Below, in pieces: positions 10,480 to 18,736 of a DNA stretch of 64,000 nt. Origin of the DNA: Microbispora sp. ZYX-F-249 (GTDB lineage Bacteria > Actinomycetota > Actinomycetes > Streptosporangiales > Streptosporangiaceae); the NCBI RefSeq assembly GCF_039649665.1, contig NZ_JBDJAW010000015.1:1-64000 (forward strand). Direction: 5' to 3'. The position numbers were made by a program, and so were the translations under genes. The notes beneath the pieces are model-generated. The model was not told the origin of the DNA. It was given only the letters and a program-made list of their open reading frames with translations, and ran no database searches. Within the stretch, counting starts at the first letter, position 1; every line of letters starts with the position of its first letter.

Positions 10480-12279
10480 CGGCCCCGGCGCCTCCCAATG
10501 GCCGACCAGGTCCGCGTACAGCGGCGAGGCGGCCACCATCTCCGCGTGCGTGCCGAGCAGGACGCGGGTGCCGTCCATGACCAGCACCCGCCGGGCCCGC
10601 AGGGCCGAGGAGATCCGGTGCGCCACGACGATCAGCGTGCCCTCGCGCGCCGCGAACGCCGCCTCCGCCCGCGCCTCCGCCGCCGGGTCGAGATGGCAGG
10701 TCGACTCGTCGAGCACGACCAGCCGGGCGGGCGACAGGTAGGTCCTGGCCAGCGCGACGAGCTGCCGTTCGCCCGCCGACAGCTCGGCCGGGTCGAGCGG
10801 GCCGCCCGCCGTGCGCCGCGCGAGATCCGCCAGCCCGAACGCCGCCACCGCCTCGTCCACCCGCTCCGGCGGCGTCCCCGGCGCGAGGTAGGTCAGGTTC
10901 TCCGCCAGGGTGCCGGGGAAGACGTACGCCTCCTGGGGGATCAGCGCGCGGGCGGCCGGATGGACCTGTGCGGCCGGGACGCCGCCGACGAGGACCTCGC
11001 CGTCGTCCGGGCGCAGCAGGCCGGCCACGAGCGCCGCCAGCGTGGACTTGCCGATCCCGCTCGGGCCGACGACCACCAGGTGGTCACCCTCCGGCACGAC
11101 GAGGTCCAGGCCGTCGATCACCGGCTCGGCGGCCTTCCGGCCGGCGGCGCCGTAGGCGAAGCGCACCCCGCGCAGCTCCAGGCGGACGCCGCCGGGCCGC
11201 CGGTCGCCGTGCCGCACGGGCGGGCCGGGGGCGTGCAGGATGCGCTCCAGCGTGACGGCCAGACGGACGCCGCTGACGCCGAGGCCCTGCACGAGGCCCC
11301 CGAGCGCGGGGGCGAGCGACTGCATCACGTAGGTCAGCGAGCCGAGGATCACCCCGCCGGTGACCCCCTGGCGCACCAGCCAGGGCGCGCCCGCGAGCAG
11401 GAGCACGACCGGCAGCCACGCGCCCACCGCCAGCGACAGCGTCCGCGACGCCGTCACCCGGGCCAGCGCCCGCGCGGCCCTCGCCTGCCGGAAGACCTCC
11501 CGTCCGACGCTCGCCGCGACGCGCTCCTCGCCGCCGCAGGCCGTCACGTCCCGCAGGCCGCTCGCCATCGCCGCCACCGCGGCCGCCGTACGCTCGTCGG
11601 CGACGATGAACTCGCGCTGACGCCGGGCGAGGGCGGGCAGGGAGACGAGGAACAGGCCGAGGCCCAGGGCCACCGGCGGCAGCACGAGCGGGACGACCTG
11701 GGGGGCCAGCGTCGTGAGCCCCACCGCCACGCTGACCAGCGTGAACACGAAGGTCCTGACCACGGTGATGATCGCGCCCAGGGCGTCCCTGGCCAGCTCC
11801 ACCTGATGGTTCATCCGGGCGACGGCCGCGCTGTCGCCGCCCCGCCCGGCCCGCAGCGCCCCGGTCACCACGCGTTCCAGCAGATCGTCGCGGAAGGGCT
11901 CGACGATTCCGGCGATGAGCAGCAGCACCCGCCGGGCGGCCACCGCGGCCACCGTCCACGCGGCCGCGAGCACGCCGAGCCAGGCCAGACCCGCCAGTGG
12001 CCGCCCGGCGGCGAAGCCGTCGTCCACCGCGCGCGCGACGGCGTACCCGCCGCACAGCGCGGGCAGGGTCTCACCGACCGACCAGGCGGCCAGCAGCAGC
12101 AGCCGGGACGGCTCTCGCGTCAGCGCCCCCGTGACCACGCGCCGCGCGCCGGCCCTGCGCGTATCGGCGCCCCGCATATCGGCCTCCTGTCTGTCGGCCC
12201 CCTGTCTGTCCGCGCGGCGCGTGCCGGCCTGCCACGCGTCCGCCTGCCGCGGCATCCCGGCGAGGGTGCGCCGCCTCAC
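10381..12279 (-). CDS. ABC transporter, fused permease/ATPase (RamB-like lanthipeptide exporter half)
   Basis: A 632-residue type I exporter half. After an Arg/Asp-rich N-terminal tail come about six membrane helices (residues about 50-330) and an ATPase domain with Walker A GPSGIGKST, signature LSAGERQLVALAR, Walker B LVVLDES and switch histidine VVAHR. The GTG start at 12279 overlaps the stop of the partner transporter (GTGA) and has GGAGGA upstream. With that partner it should form a heterodimeric exporter for the lanthipeptides. The N-terminal tail contains a degenerate repeat (ADRQGADRQEADMRGAD). The last 99 bp lie antisense inside the response-regulator gene. Confidence 0.9.
   Translation of the reverse strand: MRRRTLAGMPRQADAWQAGTRRADRQGADRQEADMRGADTRRAGARRVVTGALTREPSRLLLLAAWSVGETLPALCGGYAVARAVDDGFAAGRPLAGLAWLGVLAAAWTVAAVAARRVLLLIAGIVEPFRDDLLERVVTGALRAGRGGDSAAVARMNHQVELARDALGAIITVVRTFVFTLVSVAVGLTTLAPQVVPLVLPPVALGLGLFLVSLPALARRQREFIVADERTAAAVAAMASGLRDVTACGGEERVAASVGREVFRQARAARALARVTASRTLSLAVGAWLPVVLLLAGAPWLVRQGVTGGVILGSLTYVMQSLAPALGGLVQGLGVSGVRLAVTLERILHAPGPPVRHGDRRPGGVRLELRGVRFAYGAAGRKAAEPVIDGLDLVVPEGDHLVVVGPSGIGKSTLAALVAGLLRPDDGEVLVGGVPAAQVHPAARALIPQEAYVFPGTLAENLTYLAPGTPPERVDEAVAAFGLADLARRTAGGPLDPAELSAGERQLVALARTYLSPARLVVLDESTCHLDPAAEARAEAAFAAREGTLIVVAHRISSALRARRVLVMDGTRVLLGTHAEMVAASPLYADLVGHWEAPGPLPAGAVAQDADVAPGRGPEPAALGGDLDRLDA
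10459..10481. terminator. Candidate bidirectional hairpin at the convergent gene ends
   Basis: CGCTACCG (10459-10466) and CGGTAGCG (10474-10481) form a perfect 8-bp stem with a 7-base loop, spanning the stop codon of the response regulator and lying inside the last codons of the convergent transporter. There is no T-run, so factor-independent termination is uncertain. Confidence 0.35.
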
Positions 12280-14051
12280 GAGTCCTCCTCCGCCTGGAAC
12301 ACCGCCCGGTAGCCGGGGTCGCGCCACAGCCGCTCGTGTGTGCCGGTCGCGCGGACCCGCCCGTCCTCCAGCCACACGACCTGGTCGGCCTGCGCCGCCG
12401 TCGTCACCCGGTGGGCCACCACCAGCCGGGTGCGGTCGGACAGGCTCCCGGTGAGGGCGCGCGCCACCTGCCGCTCGGTCACGGTGTCGAGGCTCGACAT
12501 GGCGTCGTCCAGGATCAGCAGCCGACCGGCCTGCGCGAACGCACGGGCGAGCCCGACCCGCTGCATCTCGCCGCCGGACATCGGCGCGTCGCCGACCGGA
12601 GTGGCGTACCCGAGGGGCAGCCGCCGGATGAAGGCGTCGGCGCAGGCGGCGGCCGCGGCGGCCCGCACGGTGTCCTCGCTCCGCACGGTGTCCTCGCTCC
12701 GCACGGTGTCCTCGCTCCGCTCGCCGGGGGCGTCCCGGGCGCCCAGCCCGAAGGCGACGGCCTCGCCCAGCGTCTCGCCGAACAGCGCGGGCCGCTCGAA
12801 CGCGTACCCGACCGCGCGGCGCAGCGGCTCGCGGCCGATCTCCCGCAGGGGCACCCCGTCCAGCAGCACGGCGCCGCGTTCGGGATCGACGAGCCGGCCG
12901 GCCACGGCGGCCAGCGACGACTTGCCCGAGCCCGAGCGGCCCACGACCGCCGTGCACGTGCCGCCCGGCACGACCAGGCTGACGCCGCTCAGCAGCCGCA
13001 CGCCGTCGGCCCGTACGGTCACCTCGCGCAGCTCCAGGGTGCCGGGGCCGGTCGGCAGCGTGCGGTCCCCATACGCGGGGGCCGGCACGGCGAAAAGCTG
13101 CTCCAGCCGCATGGCGGCCGACCGGGCGCGGGCGATGCGGGCCGCGTAGCCGAGCGCCGACCCCAGGCCGGCGCCGAGCACGACGTAGCGCGCGGCTGCG
13201 AGCAGCTCGCCGACTGTGAGGCCGCCCGCCGCCAGGCGCAGTCCGCCGACGCCGAGCACCGCGATCTCCAGGAACGGGATGACGACGGCGGCCTGGACAC
13301 CGGCCCGCGCCTGCAGCCGCCACAGCGCCAGCCCGTGGGCGCGCAGTCGGGGGAGCGGGGCGAGCACGCGCGCGGCCTCGCGGTCCTCGCTCCCGGCCGC
13401 GGTGATGGTGCGGGCCCCGGCGAGGGCGCCGACGAGCATGGCGGCGATCTCCCCCTGGGCCTGCTGGTAGCCGCCGGAGGCCGCCGTGGTCCTGCGCATG
13501 AAGGCGCGCAGCACGGCCACGATCAGAAGCAGACCGGCCACCAGCGTGACCGCGAGCCACGGGTCGATCAACGCGAGGGCGACGACGCTGCCGGCCGCCG
13601 GAACGATCAGCGTGGCGGCCGTGACCACCGCCTCGGGGGTCCGCCCGGCCTCCTCCACGTTCACCCCGGCGCGGGTGACGAGCTCGCCCGGCGTGAGGTG
13701 GCGGGTCATGCCCGCGCCGACGGACAAGGTGTGGGCCACGACCCGGGAGCGCAGCCACTGCGCGGCCCGCGCGCCGCTCACGCCGGCCGCGAGCACGCGC
13801 AAGGTGTCGCAGGCGACCACGAGCGCGACGAGCAGCGCGGCGGCCACGAGCGGGCCGGTGAGCCCGGCGCCGGCCCTCGGTCCGCTCCCCGCCTGGGCCC
13901 CCACCACGGCGTCGACCGCGCGGCCGAGCGCCGCGGGGAGCAGCAGGTCGGCGGCGGCGCCCAGCAACGCCGCCGCCGCCAGCGCCGCCAGCCACGGGCC
14001 GCCGCGCCGTACGGCCCGCGCGATAAGCAGGTCCGCCGAACGAGAGCTCAC
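12276..14051 (-). CDS. ABC transporter, fused permease/ATPase (RamA-like lanthipeptide exporter half)
   Basis: A 591-residue type I ABC exporter with an N-terminal six-helix membrane domain and an ATPase domain: Walker A GRSGSGKSSL, signature MSGGEMQRVGLARAF, Walker B LLILDDAMSSLD, switch VVAHR. The start is GTG at 14051, with GGAGG 5 bases upstream. Between the Q-loop and signature it carries three exact copies of SEDTVR, an insertion not expected in this domain. It lies 93 bp downstream of the last lanthipeptide precursor, with a strong hairpin between, and is coupled to the second exporter half by a GTGA overlap. Confidence 0.9.
   Translation of the reverse strand: MSSRSADLLIARAVRRGGPWLAALAAAALLGAAADLLLPAALGRAVDAVVGAQAGSGPRAGAGLTGPLVAAALLVALVVACDTLRVLAAGVSGARAAQWLRSRVVAHTLSVGAGMTRHLTPGELVTRAGVNVEEAGRTPEAVVTAATLIVPAAGSVVALALIDPWLAVTLVAGLLLIVAVLRAFMRRTTAASGGYQQAQGEIAAMLVGALAGARTITAAGSEDREAARVLAPLPRLRAHGLALWRLQARAGVQAAVVIPFLEIAVLGVGGLRLAAGGLTVGELLAAARYVVLGAGLGSALGYAARIARARSAAMRLEQLFAVPAPAYGDRTLPTGPGTLELREVTVRADGVRLLSGVSLVVPGGTCTAVVGRSGSGKSSLAAVAGRLVDPERGAVLLDGVPLREIGREPLRRAVGYAFERPALFGETLGEAVAFGLGARDAPGERSEDTVRSEDTVRSEDTVRAAAAAACADAFIRRLPLGYATPVGDAPMSGGEMQRVGLARAFAQAGRLLILDDAMSSLDTVTERQVARALTGSLSDRTRLVVAHRVTTAAQADQVVWLEDGRVRATGTHERLWRDPGYRAVFQAEEDS
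12664..12717 (-). repeat. Three exact 18-bp tandem repeats inside the ATPase domain
   Basis: Three identical 18-bp units at 12664-12681, 12682-12699 and 12700-12717 encode SEDTVR three times on the minus strand. The unit length keeps the frame. They sit in the helical subdomain of the exporter ATPase, between Q-loop and signature. Confidence 0.9.
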
Positions 14052-14099
14052 GTGGTCCTCCAGGAGTGCGAGGGCGGGACGGGGCCGCAAACGCGGAAG

Positions 14100-14126
14100 C
14101 CTGGGCGGCCGCGACGACCGCCCAGG
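14100..14126 (-). promoter_or_regulatory. Hairpin between the last precursor gene and the exporter genes
   Basis: CCTGGGCGG (14100-14108) and CCGCCCAGG (14118-14126) form a perfect 9-bp stem with a 9-base loop, in the 93-bp gap between a precursor stop and the transporter start. There is no U-tract on the minus-strand transcript. It could attenuate read-through, keeping exporter expression below precursor expression, or stabilise the upstream mRNA end. Confidence 0.5.
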
Positions 14127-14144
14127 ACTCCGTTGCGCGTGCTA

Positions 14145-14270
14145 TCAGCCGCAGATGAGGCTGAGGCTGCTGTTCTCGTGCGGGGTGCAGGCCAGCAGGG
14201 ACAGGTTGCTGCCGCCGCCGCCCTCGTGGCCGCCGGGAACCTCGAGGGTCTGCAGGTCGAGAAGCGCCAT
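14145..14270 (-). CDS. Class III lanthipeptide precursor (AmfS/SapB family), copy 1
   Basis: A 41-residue peptide. The leader begins MALLDLQTLE, the ALLDLQ-type recognition helix of AmfS/RamS precursors. The core carries S21, S24 and C28 (SNLSLLAC) and S34, S37 and C40 (SSLSLIC), two Ser-x2-Ser-x2-3-Cys units as in SapB, which can form labionin or lanthionine rings. The leader-core spacer is VPGGHEGGGG. AAGGAG lies 9 bases before the ATG at 14270. An in-frame ATG (MIE) directly abuts that ribosome site and is not used. It is last of three tandem precursors and the most divergent (A27, L38, I39). Confidence 0.93.
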   Translation of the reverse strand: MALLDLQTLEVPGGHEGGGGSNLSLLACTPHENSSLSLICG

Positions 14271-14338
14271 TTCGATCATCTCCTTGTATGAGTGCCGTCA
14301 GCCCCGGTTGAGGCCGATGTTCGTGGTCCGGATGGTCG

Positions 14339-14464
14339 TCAGCCGCAGACGATGCTCAGGCTGCTGTTCTCGTGCGGGGTGCAGCCCAGCAGGGACACGT
14401 TGCTCCCGTGGTCGCCGCCGCGCTCGGTCGGGGCCTCGAGGGTCTGCAGGTCGAGAAGCGCCAT
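14339..14464 (-). CDS. Class III lanthipeptide precursor (AmfS/SapB family), copy 2
   Basis: A 41-residue peptide with leader MALLDLQTLE, spacer APTERGGDHG and core SNVSLLGCTPHENSSLSIVC plus a C-terminal Gly. The ring residues are S21/S24/C28 and S34/S37/C40. The core differs from copy 3 only at residue 23 (V for I). The ribosome-site region (ACAAGGGAGATGATCGAA) is almost identical to that of copy 1, showing that the duplicated unit includes the intergenic region. The 68-70 bp gaps between copies mean each precursor is translated independently from a shared transcript. Confidence 0.93.
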   Translation of the reverse strand: MALLDLQTLEAPTERGGDHGSNVSLLGCTPHENSSLSIVCG

Positions 14465-14534
14465 TTCGATCATCTCCCTTGTATGGATGAGCCAGCCCGG
14501 ATGAGGCTGAAGATCGTGTTCGCCGGAGGGTCCG

Positions 14535-14660
14535 TCAGCCGCAGACGATGCTGAGGCTGCTGTTCTCGTGCGGGGTGCAGCCGAGCAGGCTGATGTTGCT
14601 GCCGGGGTAGTCACCGCCGCCGCCGGGGGTCTCGAGGGTCTGAAGGTCGAGGAGCGCCAT
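14535..14660 (-). CDS. Class III lanthipeptide precursor (AmfS/SapB family), copy 3
   Basis: A 41-residue peptide with leader MALLDLQTLE, spacer TPGGGGDYPG and core SNISLLGCTPHENSSLSIVC plus Gly. It has two Ser-x2-Ser-x(2-3)-Cys ring units. It is first in transcription order, 8 bp after the LanKC stop. Its ribosome site (GGAGGTG, about 9 bases from the ATG) lies at the synthetase stop, so this copy may be translationally linked to the synthetase while the other two are not. The mature product should be a SapB-like amphiphilic peptide; surface activity is inferred from the family. Confidence 0.94.
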   Translation of the reverse strand: MALLDLQTLETPGGGGDYPGSNISLLGCTPHENSSLSIVCG

Positions 14661-14668
14661 GGGTGTGT

Positions 14669-17284
14669 TCACCTCCTTCCGGTGCTGGTCGGGATGCGGG
14701 ACCCGGCGGCGGTACGCAGGGGGGCCTGCGCCTGGGGCCGTCCGGGGGGCTCGAGGAACGGGAGACGGACCGGCTCGTCGTGCAGCGCGGTGCCGAGTGC
14801 GAGCAGCACTCCGGCGCTCCCTGTGGCGAGGTCCATCGACAGACGGAGCAACTGGGCCCCGGGGAAGGCCAGCCCGCCCCGATGGGGAAGCTCGTGCCAG
14901 GCCAGCCGGGCGATCTGCGCCTCGGCGGCCCGCGGGTCGGGGCTGCTGCAGGACGCCAGGCAGGCGATCATGCCGGCCCGGCCGGCGAACAGGCCCGACT
15001 GGACGTAGTACGGCAGCGTCAGCACCGACCGGATGGCGGCGAGCGACTCGGCGAGGGTCTCGTCGTGCCGGTGGGCGAGATAGCGGTCCAGCACCAGGCC
15101 GATGCCGGCCGACCCCTCGTCGAGGTAGGGGTTGGTGCGCCAGCCCTGCTGCACCTGGAGCTGGCCGTCCTCGCGGCCGACGCACCGGCGCAGGTCCTGC
15201 CGCAGCGCGGTGGCCGCGAGGTCGAGCAGCCCGGGGTCGCCGGTGCGCTCGTAGGCGTGCAGGAACATCAGGGCGGGTCCCGACGAGCCGTACATCAGGC
15301 CCGCGTGCGGGTACCGGCCGCCGCTGATCTCGGGCACGTCGTCCGGGCCGCCGAGGCGGTCGGCCACCTCCGCCACGACGCGCGCCGCCCGGTCGCGGAA
15401 CTCCGGCTCACCGGTCCTGTCGTGCAGGTGCATCAGGGCGAGGGCGATGCCGGACAGGCCCCGGTAGAGACTCAGGTCGAGCCCTTCCCCCGGCTGCCGC
15501 ACGCAGCGCTCGGCCACGTCGAGCGCGTCCCGGCGGCGGCCGAGAGCCTCCAGCGCGTACGCCACGCCGTGCAGGCCGTTGTAGAAGCCGATCCCGACGC
15601 CGGGCTTGGCGGCCTGCCGGACGAGCCACTCCTCGTGCTCGGGGAACCGTCCGGCCCCGGTCGCCGCCAGCGTGTACAGGACGCCGGCCGCGCCGTTGGC
15701 GAAGCTCACGCCGCCGCCCGGCTCGAACTGGACGATGTCGCCGGGGAACAGCCGGTCCTCGCGGTCCGGTGTCGCCGAGGCGAGGATCGCCCTGGCCAGC
15801 GCCTCCCGGACCGCGGGCCAGTCCTCCCTCATCCGGCCCGGCCGCGGGAGCAGACTCGGCTCGGCCGCGGGCGGGTCCTGCCCGAGGATGGTCCGTACGG
15901 CTCCCTCGATCAGCGCGGGAGGCACCGGGAACGTCTCGGTGATCAGCCGGCCGAGCTGGGCGGCCTTGGGCCGGTGGACCTGCAGGAGCATGGTGGTCAT
16001 CGGGGCGAACACGCCCAGGTGCAGGCAGGCCAGCGCGTACTCGTCGGCCTCGGCTCCGGCCAGTCCGCGTGGCGGCATGAAACCGGGGTTGGCGAGCGTG
16101 GGCCGCCTGCGCTCCTCGATCGGCGAGGAGACCTCGAAGTCGATCAGCACCACCCGCTCGCCCTCGACCAGGATGTTGAAGGGATGCAGGTCGCCGAACA
16201 CCACGCCGCGCTCGTGCAGCGCCGAGACCGCCGCGCGCACCTTGGCGAGCATCCCGACGGCCCACCCGGCGTAGTCCGCGGTCATCTCGGGCGTGCGGTC
16301 GGCCCGGGTCAGGGGGTGCTTCTGGGCGATGAGCTGGCTGAGCGAGGTGCCGTCGATGTACTCCTGCACCAGGAAGTGGTGCTCGCCGACCGTGAAGTAG
16401 TCGCGCAGCGCCGGCACGGCGTCGAGGCCGGCCAGGCGTTCCATGATCGCGGCCTCGTGCCGCAGGCGGGTGACGGCGTCACGTCCCTCGACGTCGAGCC
16501 CGGCGTGCGGACGGGCCTCCTTCAGCACCACCTTCTCGCCGGTGCGCCTGTCGCGCCCGAGGTACACGCCGCCGCCGTTGGAGAAGTGCAGCACGCTCTC
16601 CACGTCGTACGGCACGCCTTCGAGCGTCACCGCGTTGCGGGCGGCCAGGTGTGGTTCGAGGAACGCCGGCAGGGTCACCCAGGAGGGCAGGGCGAACGCC
16701 GGGCCGCGCACGTCGGGGACGAGGTTGCCGTCGGCGTCCTCGATCGCGAGCACCCGCTCGCCGCTGTCGTCCAGGCAGTGGCGCTCGGCGAAGCCGCCGT
16801 ACCGGACGAACAGGGGGCCGTCGCCGTAACGCAGGTCGCTGAGGATGTACGGGCCCTCGACGCCGTCCAGGATCTCGGCGAGCTCCTTGAGCGTCAGCTC
16901 CAGCTGGGCCTCGTCGACGGGGTAGATGGTGACCAGCTTGCCGCTTGACCCGCGGAACGCGTACTTGGAGTTCTGCATGGTCATCACGCGCCGGCCGCGC
17001 AGGAATTTGAAGGCCAGCCCGCGCGGCGCGCAGTAGTCCCAGGCCGCCGCTATCACCCGCTCCGCCTCCGCCAGGGAGGACGAGATGTGGATCTTCCATC
17101 CCTGGCTGGGCAGCCTGGCGCCGATCGGCGCGTAGTGCAGCCAGGTGTCGGTCGCAAGATGGGCCCATCCCTCGGGCGCGGGCCGGGCGGCGATCGCGAA
17201 GTCGGGATGCTCCGCGCGCTTGCTGTCGAGCTTGTCGTAGAACAAGGGATCTGCGAGGCAGTAAATCTCGTACTTACTAATCAC
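14669..17284 (-). CDS. Class III lanthipeptide synthetase LanKC (RamC/AmfT-like)
   Basis: 871 residues with the three LanKC modules. First is an N-terminal phospho-Ser/Thr lyase region (about 1-210). Next is a Ser/Thr-kinase-like domain (about 220-500) with K255, the catalytic loop FGDLHPFN (D365, N370) and the metal site IDFE (D382). Last is a LanC-like cyclase domain (about 520-850) with repeated Gly-rich blocks (GLHGVAYAL, RGLSGIALAL, DEGSAGIGL). The zinc-binding Cys/Cys/His ligands of class I, II and IV cyclases are not seen, as expected for class III. The GTG start at 17284 has AAGGGG 8 bases upstream and gives MISKYEIYCLADPLFYD; the open frame extends 99 codons further without a ribosome site. 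It should phosphorylate, dehydrate and cyclise the three precursors. Confidence 0.95.
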   Translation of the reverse strand: MISKYEIYCLADPLFYDKLDSKRAEHPDFAIAARPAPEGWAHLATDTWLHYAPIGARLPSQGWKIHISSSLAEAERVIAAAWDYCAPRGLAFKFLRGRRVMTMQNSKYAFRGSSGKLVTIYPVDEAQLELTLKELAEILDGVEGPYILSDLRYGDGPLFVRYGGFAERHCLDDSGERVLAIEDADGNLVPDVRGPAFALPSWVTLPAFLEPHLAARNAVTLEGVPYDVESVLHFSNGGGVYLGRDRRTGEKVVLKEARPHAGLDVEGRDAVTRLRHEAAIMERLAGLDAVPALRDYFTVGEHHFLVQEYIDGTSLSQLIAQKHPLTRADRTPEMTADYAGWAVGMLAKVRAAVSALHERGVVFGDLHPFNILVEGERVVLIDFEVSSPIEERRRPTLANPGFMPPRGLAGAEADEYALACLHLGVFAPMTTMLLQVHRPKAAQLGRLITETFPVPPALIEGAVRTILGQDPPAAEPSLLPRPGRMREDWPAVREALARAILASATPDREDRLFPGDIVQFEPGGGVSFANGAAGVLYTLAATGAGRFPEHEEWLVRQAAKPGVGIGFYNGLHGVAYALEALGRRRDALDVAERCVRQPGEGLDLSLYRGLSGIALALMHLHDRTGEPEFRDRAARVVAEVADRLGGPDDVPEISGGRYPHAGLMYGSSGPALMFLHAYERTGDPGLLDLAATALRQDLRRCVGREDGQLQVQQGWRTNPYLDEGSAGIGLVLDRYLAHRHDETLAESLAAIRSVLTLPYYVQSGLFAGRAGMIACLASCSSPDPRAAEAQIARLAWHELPHRGGLAFPGAQLLRLSMDLATGSAGVLLALGTALHDEPVRLPFLEPPGRPQAQAPLRTAAGSRIPTSTGRR

Positions 17285-17807
17285 CAGATGTCCCCTTAGG
17301 CCGGTCACGTCAAAGAATTCCGGAAATAACGAGAAGGGCCAAGTTACGCCCGTCAACTGCGCTATGTGAAATCTGCACATAACGAACCGTGACGTGGTCA
17401 TGGGTGGGTGGTGATGCCATTCACGGCCGTGTCCGGGACGTCGCGGGGACCATCTGGTCAGATCGCTGGTCAAGGGCGCGCGGCGCCCGCCCGCCGCCGA
17501 AAGGGGTGGCGCAGGGCGGCGATCAGGCGCCGGGCGCCGGGTCCCGTCGCCGCGCGCACGGCGGCGATCGGAGTCGCGCAAAGGGGCCCGGGCCGCGGAT
17601 GGGCCGGTGGACTGCCGGGGCCCCGGAAGCCGGGAGCGGGCGCGCGGGCCGCACGCGACTGGACAGGAATGCCGGCGCGCCCGGGTTCGCGGAGGCCCGG
17701 GCAGGGGGCGGCCGGAAGGCGGCGCGCGGCGCGGCGGAAGCCGAGCGAGGCGCCGTGGGCGCCGGAGGCGGCGGGCCGGGTGATCCCGGCCGCCGTCAGC
17801 GGCGGTC
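17285..17807 (-). promoter_or_regulatory. 523-bp non-coding region upstream of lanKC, with inverted repeat
   Basis: The first 120 bp next to lanKC are AT-richer than the surroundings. They contain a perfect inverted repeat TATGTG (17363-17368)/CACATA (17376-17381) with a 7-base spacer, and a TTGACG box on the minus strand (17351-17356). Together these are a plausible activator site and -35 element for the lan operon. The remaining 400 bp, towards the histidine kinase, are extremely GC-rich with only low-complexity open frames; I see no gene there. Confidence 0.45.
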
Positions 17808-18509
17808 TCAGCCCCTGCGGGGAATCTCGACGATGATGCGGAACCAGCCGTCCGGGTCGAGGATCGTTCCCACCATGCCGTCGAGCGCCGCCGCCCGGTT
17901 GCGCAGGTTGTCCAGGCCGTTGCCGTCGCCCGGCGGGACGGAGGGATCGACGCCGTCGTTGGCGATGGTGAGCGTCACCACGCCGCTCCGCACGACGATC
18001 TCGATCGTGCACAGGGTCGCCCTGCTGTGGCGCAGGACGTTGGTCACCGCCTCCCGCACCGTGATCGCGAGCACCGCGCTCACCTCGTCGCCCAGCTCCG
18101 CGTCCGCGACCTCGATCTTGCAGTCGGTGCCGTACGCCCGGAGCACGGCCCGCGCGTTGGCCAGTTCTGAGGCGAGTGAGACGTCCCGGAAGGAGCGGGT
18201 CACGTTGCGGATGTCGGCGGACGCCTGGCGGATGGCCTGCACCACGTCGGCGAGCGCCGGTCGCAGGGGGCTGTCGTCGTCGGCGAGCCGGTAGGCGAGT
18301 TCGCTGCGCAGGGTGGCCAGCCACAGGCGGCTGCTCACGAGGTCGTGCACGTCGCGGCCGAACTGCTCGCGCGCTTCCGCCGCCGCCTGCCGTACGGCCT
18401 CGGCCTGCATGGTGCGCAGCCGGCGCAGGCGGACCGCGAGGATCACCAGCGCGGCGATCAGGAGCGTACCGAGCAGGACGAGCAGGGCGATGAGGGCGAA
18501 GTGAGGCAA
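17808..18509 (-). CDS. Small membrane histidine kinase (HisKA_3 type) of the lanthipeptide locus
   Basis: A 233-residue kinase with one N-terminal transmembrane helix (about 4-27) and almost no extracellular part. The HisKA_3 dimerisation helix carries H55 (FGRDVHDLVSS) and the HATPase domain has an N-box (REAVTNVLRHS, N157) and a G-box (GDGNGLDNLRNR). The start is TTG at 18509 with GGAGGG 7 bases upstream. It is a minimal NarL-partner kinase that probably senses a membrane or intracellular cue. The nearest candidate partner is the LuxR regulator 8 kb away at the other end of the locus, which also starts with TTG. Confidence 0.87.
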   Translation of the reverse strand: MPHFALIALLVLLGTLLIAALVILAVRLRRLRTMQAEAVRQAAAEAREQFGRDVHDLVSSRLWLATLRSELAYRLADDDSPLRPALADVVQAIRQASADIRNVTRSFRDVSLASELANARAVLRAYGTDCKIEVADAELGDEVSAVLAITVREAVTNVLRHSRATLCTIEIVVRSGVVTLTIANDGVDPSVPPGDGNGLDNLRNRAAALDGMVGTILDPDGWFRIIVEIPRRG

Positions 18510-18736
18510 GTAACGACCCTCCAGTCATCCTCGCCGTAACATCGGCCTCGCCATTAGATGCACACGTTAGATCTTTGCATACCGGTCACGAAATATGGCT
18601 ACTTCATTGGTGTCGAAGGAGGTTCTATTACCACTGCATATAGGGGTTGCCAGGGGCGTCCTAAAAACGGGCGTTCATCAACTGTGAATCCGGCTGTAAC
18701 AATTCCGGGCCCCTGCCTGTTTCGGTCACACCGGGG

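Noticed and set aside
14268-14282. Alternative upstream ATG (MIEMALLDLQ) for lanthipeptide copies 1 and 2
   Set aside because: That ATG directly abuts the AAGGAG ribosome site, leaving no spacing; the MALLDLQ start is correctly spaced.
17285-17581. N-terminal extension of LanKC to 17581
   Set aside because: The frame is open but lacks a ribosome site, encodes an Arg/Pro-rich stretch, and covers the promoter-like region. The GTG at 17284 has a good ribosome site and the family-typical N-terminus.
17408-17836. Plus-strand open frame in the lanKC upstream gap
   Set aside because: The product is Arg/Ala/Gly/Pro low complexity with no ribosome site. GC-rich non-coding DNA yields such frames routinely.
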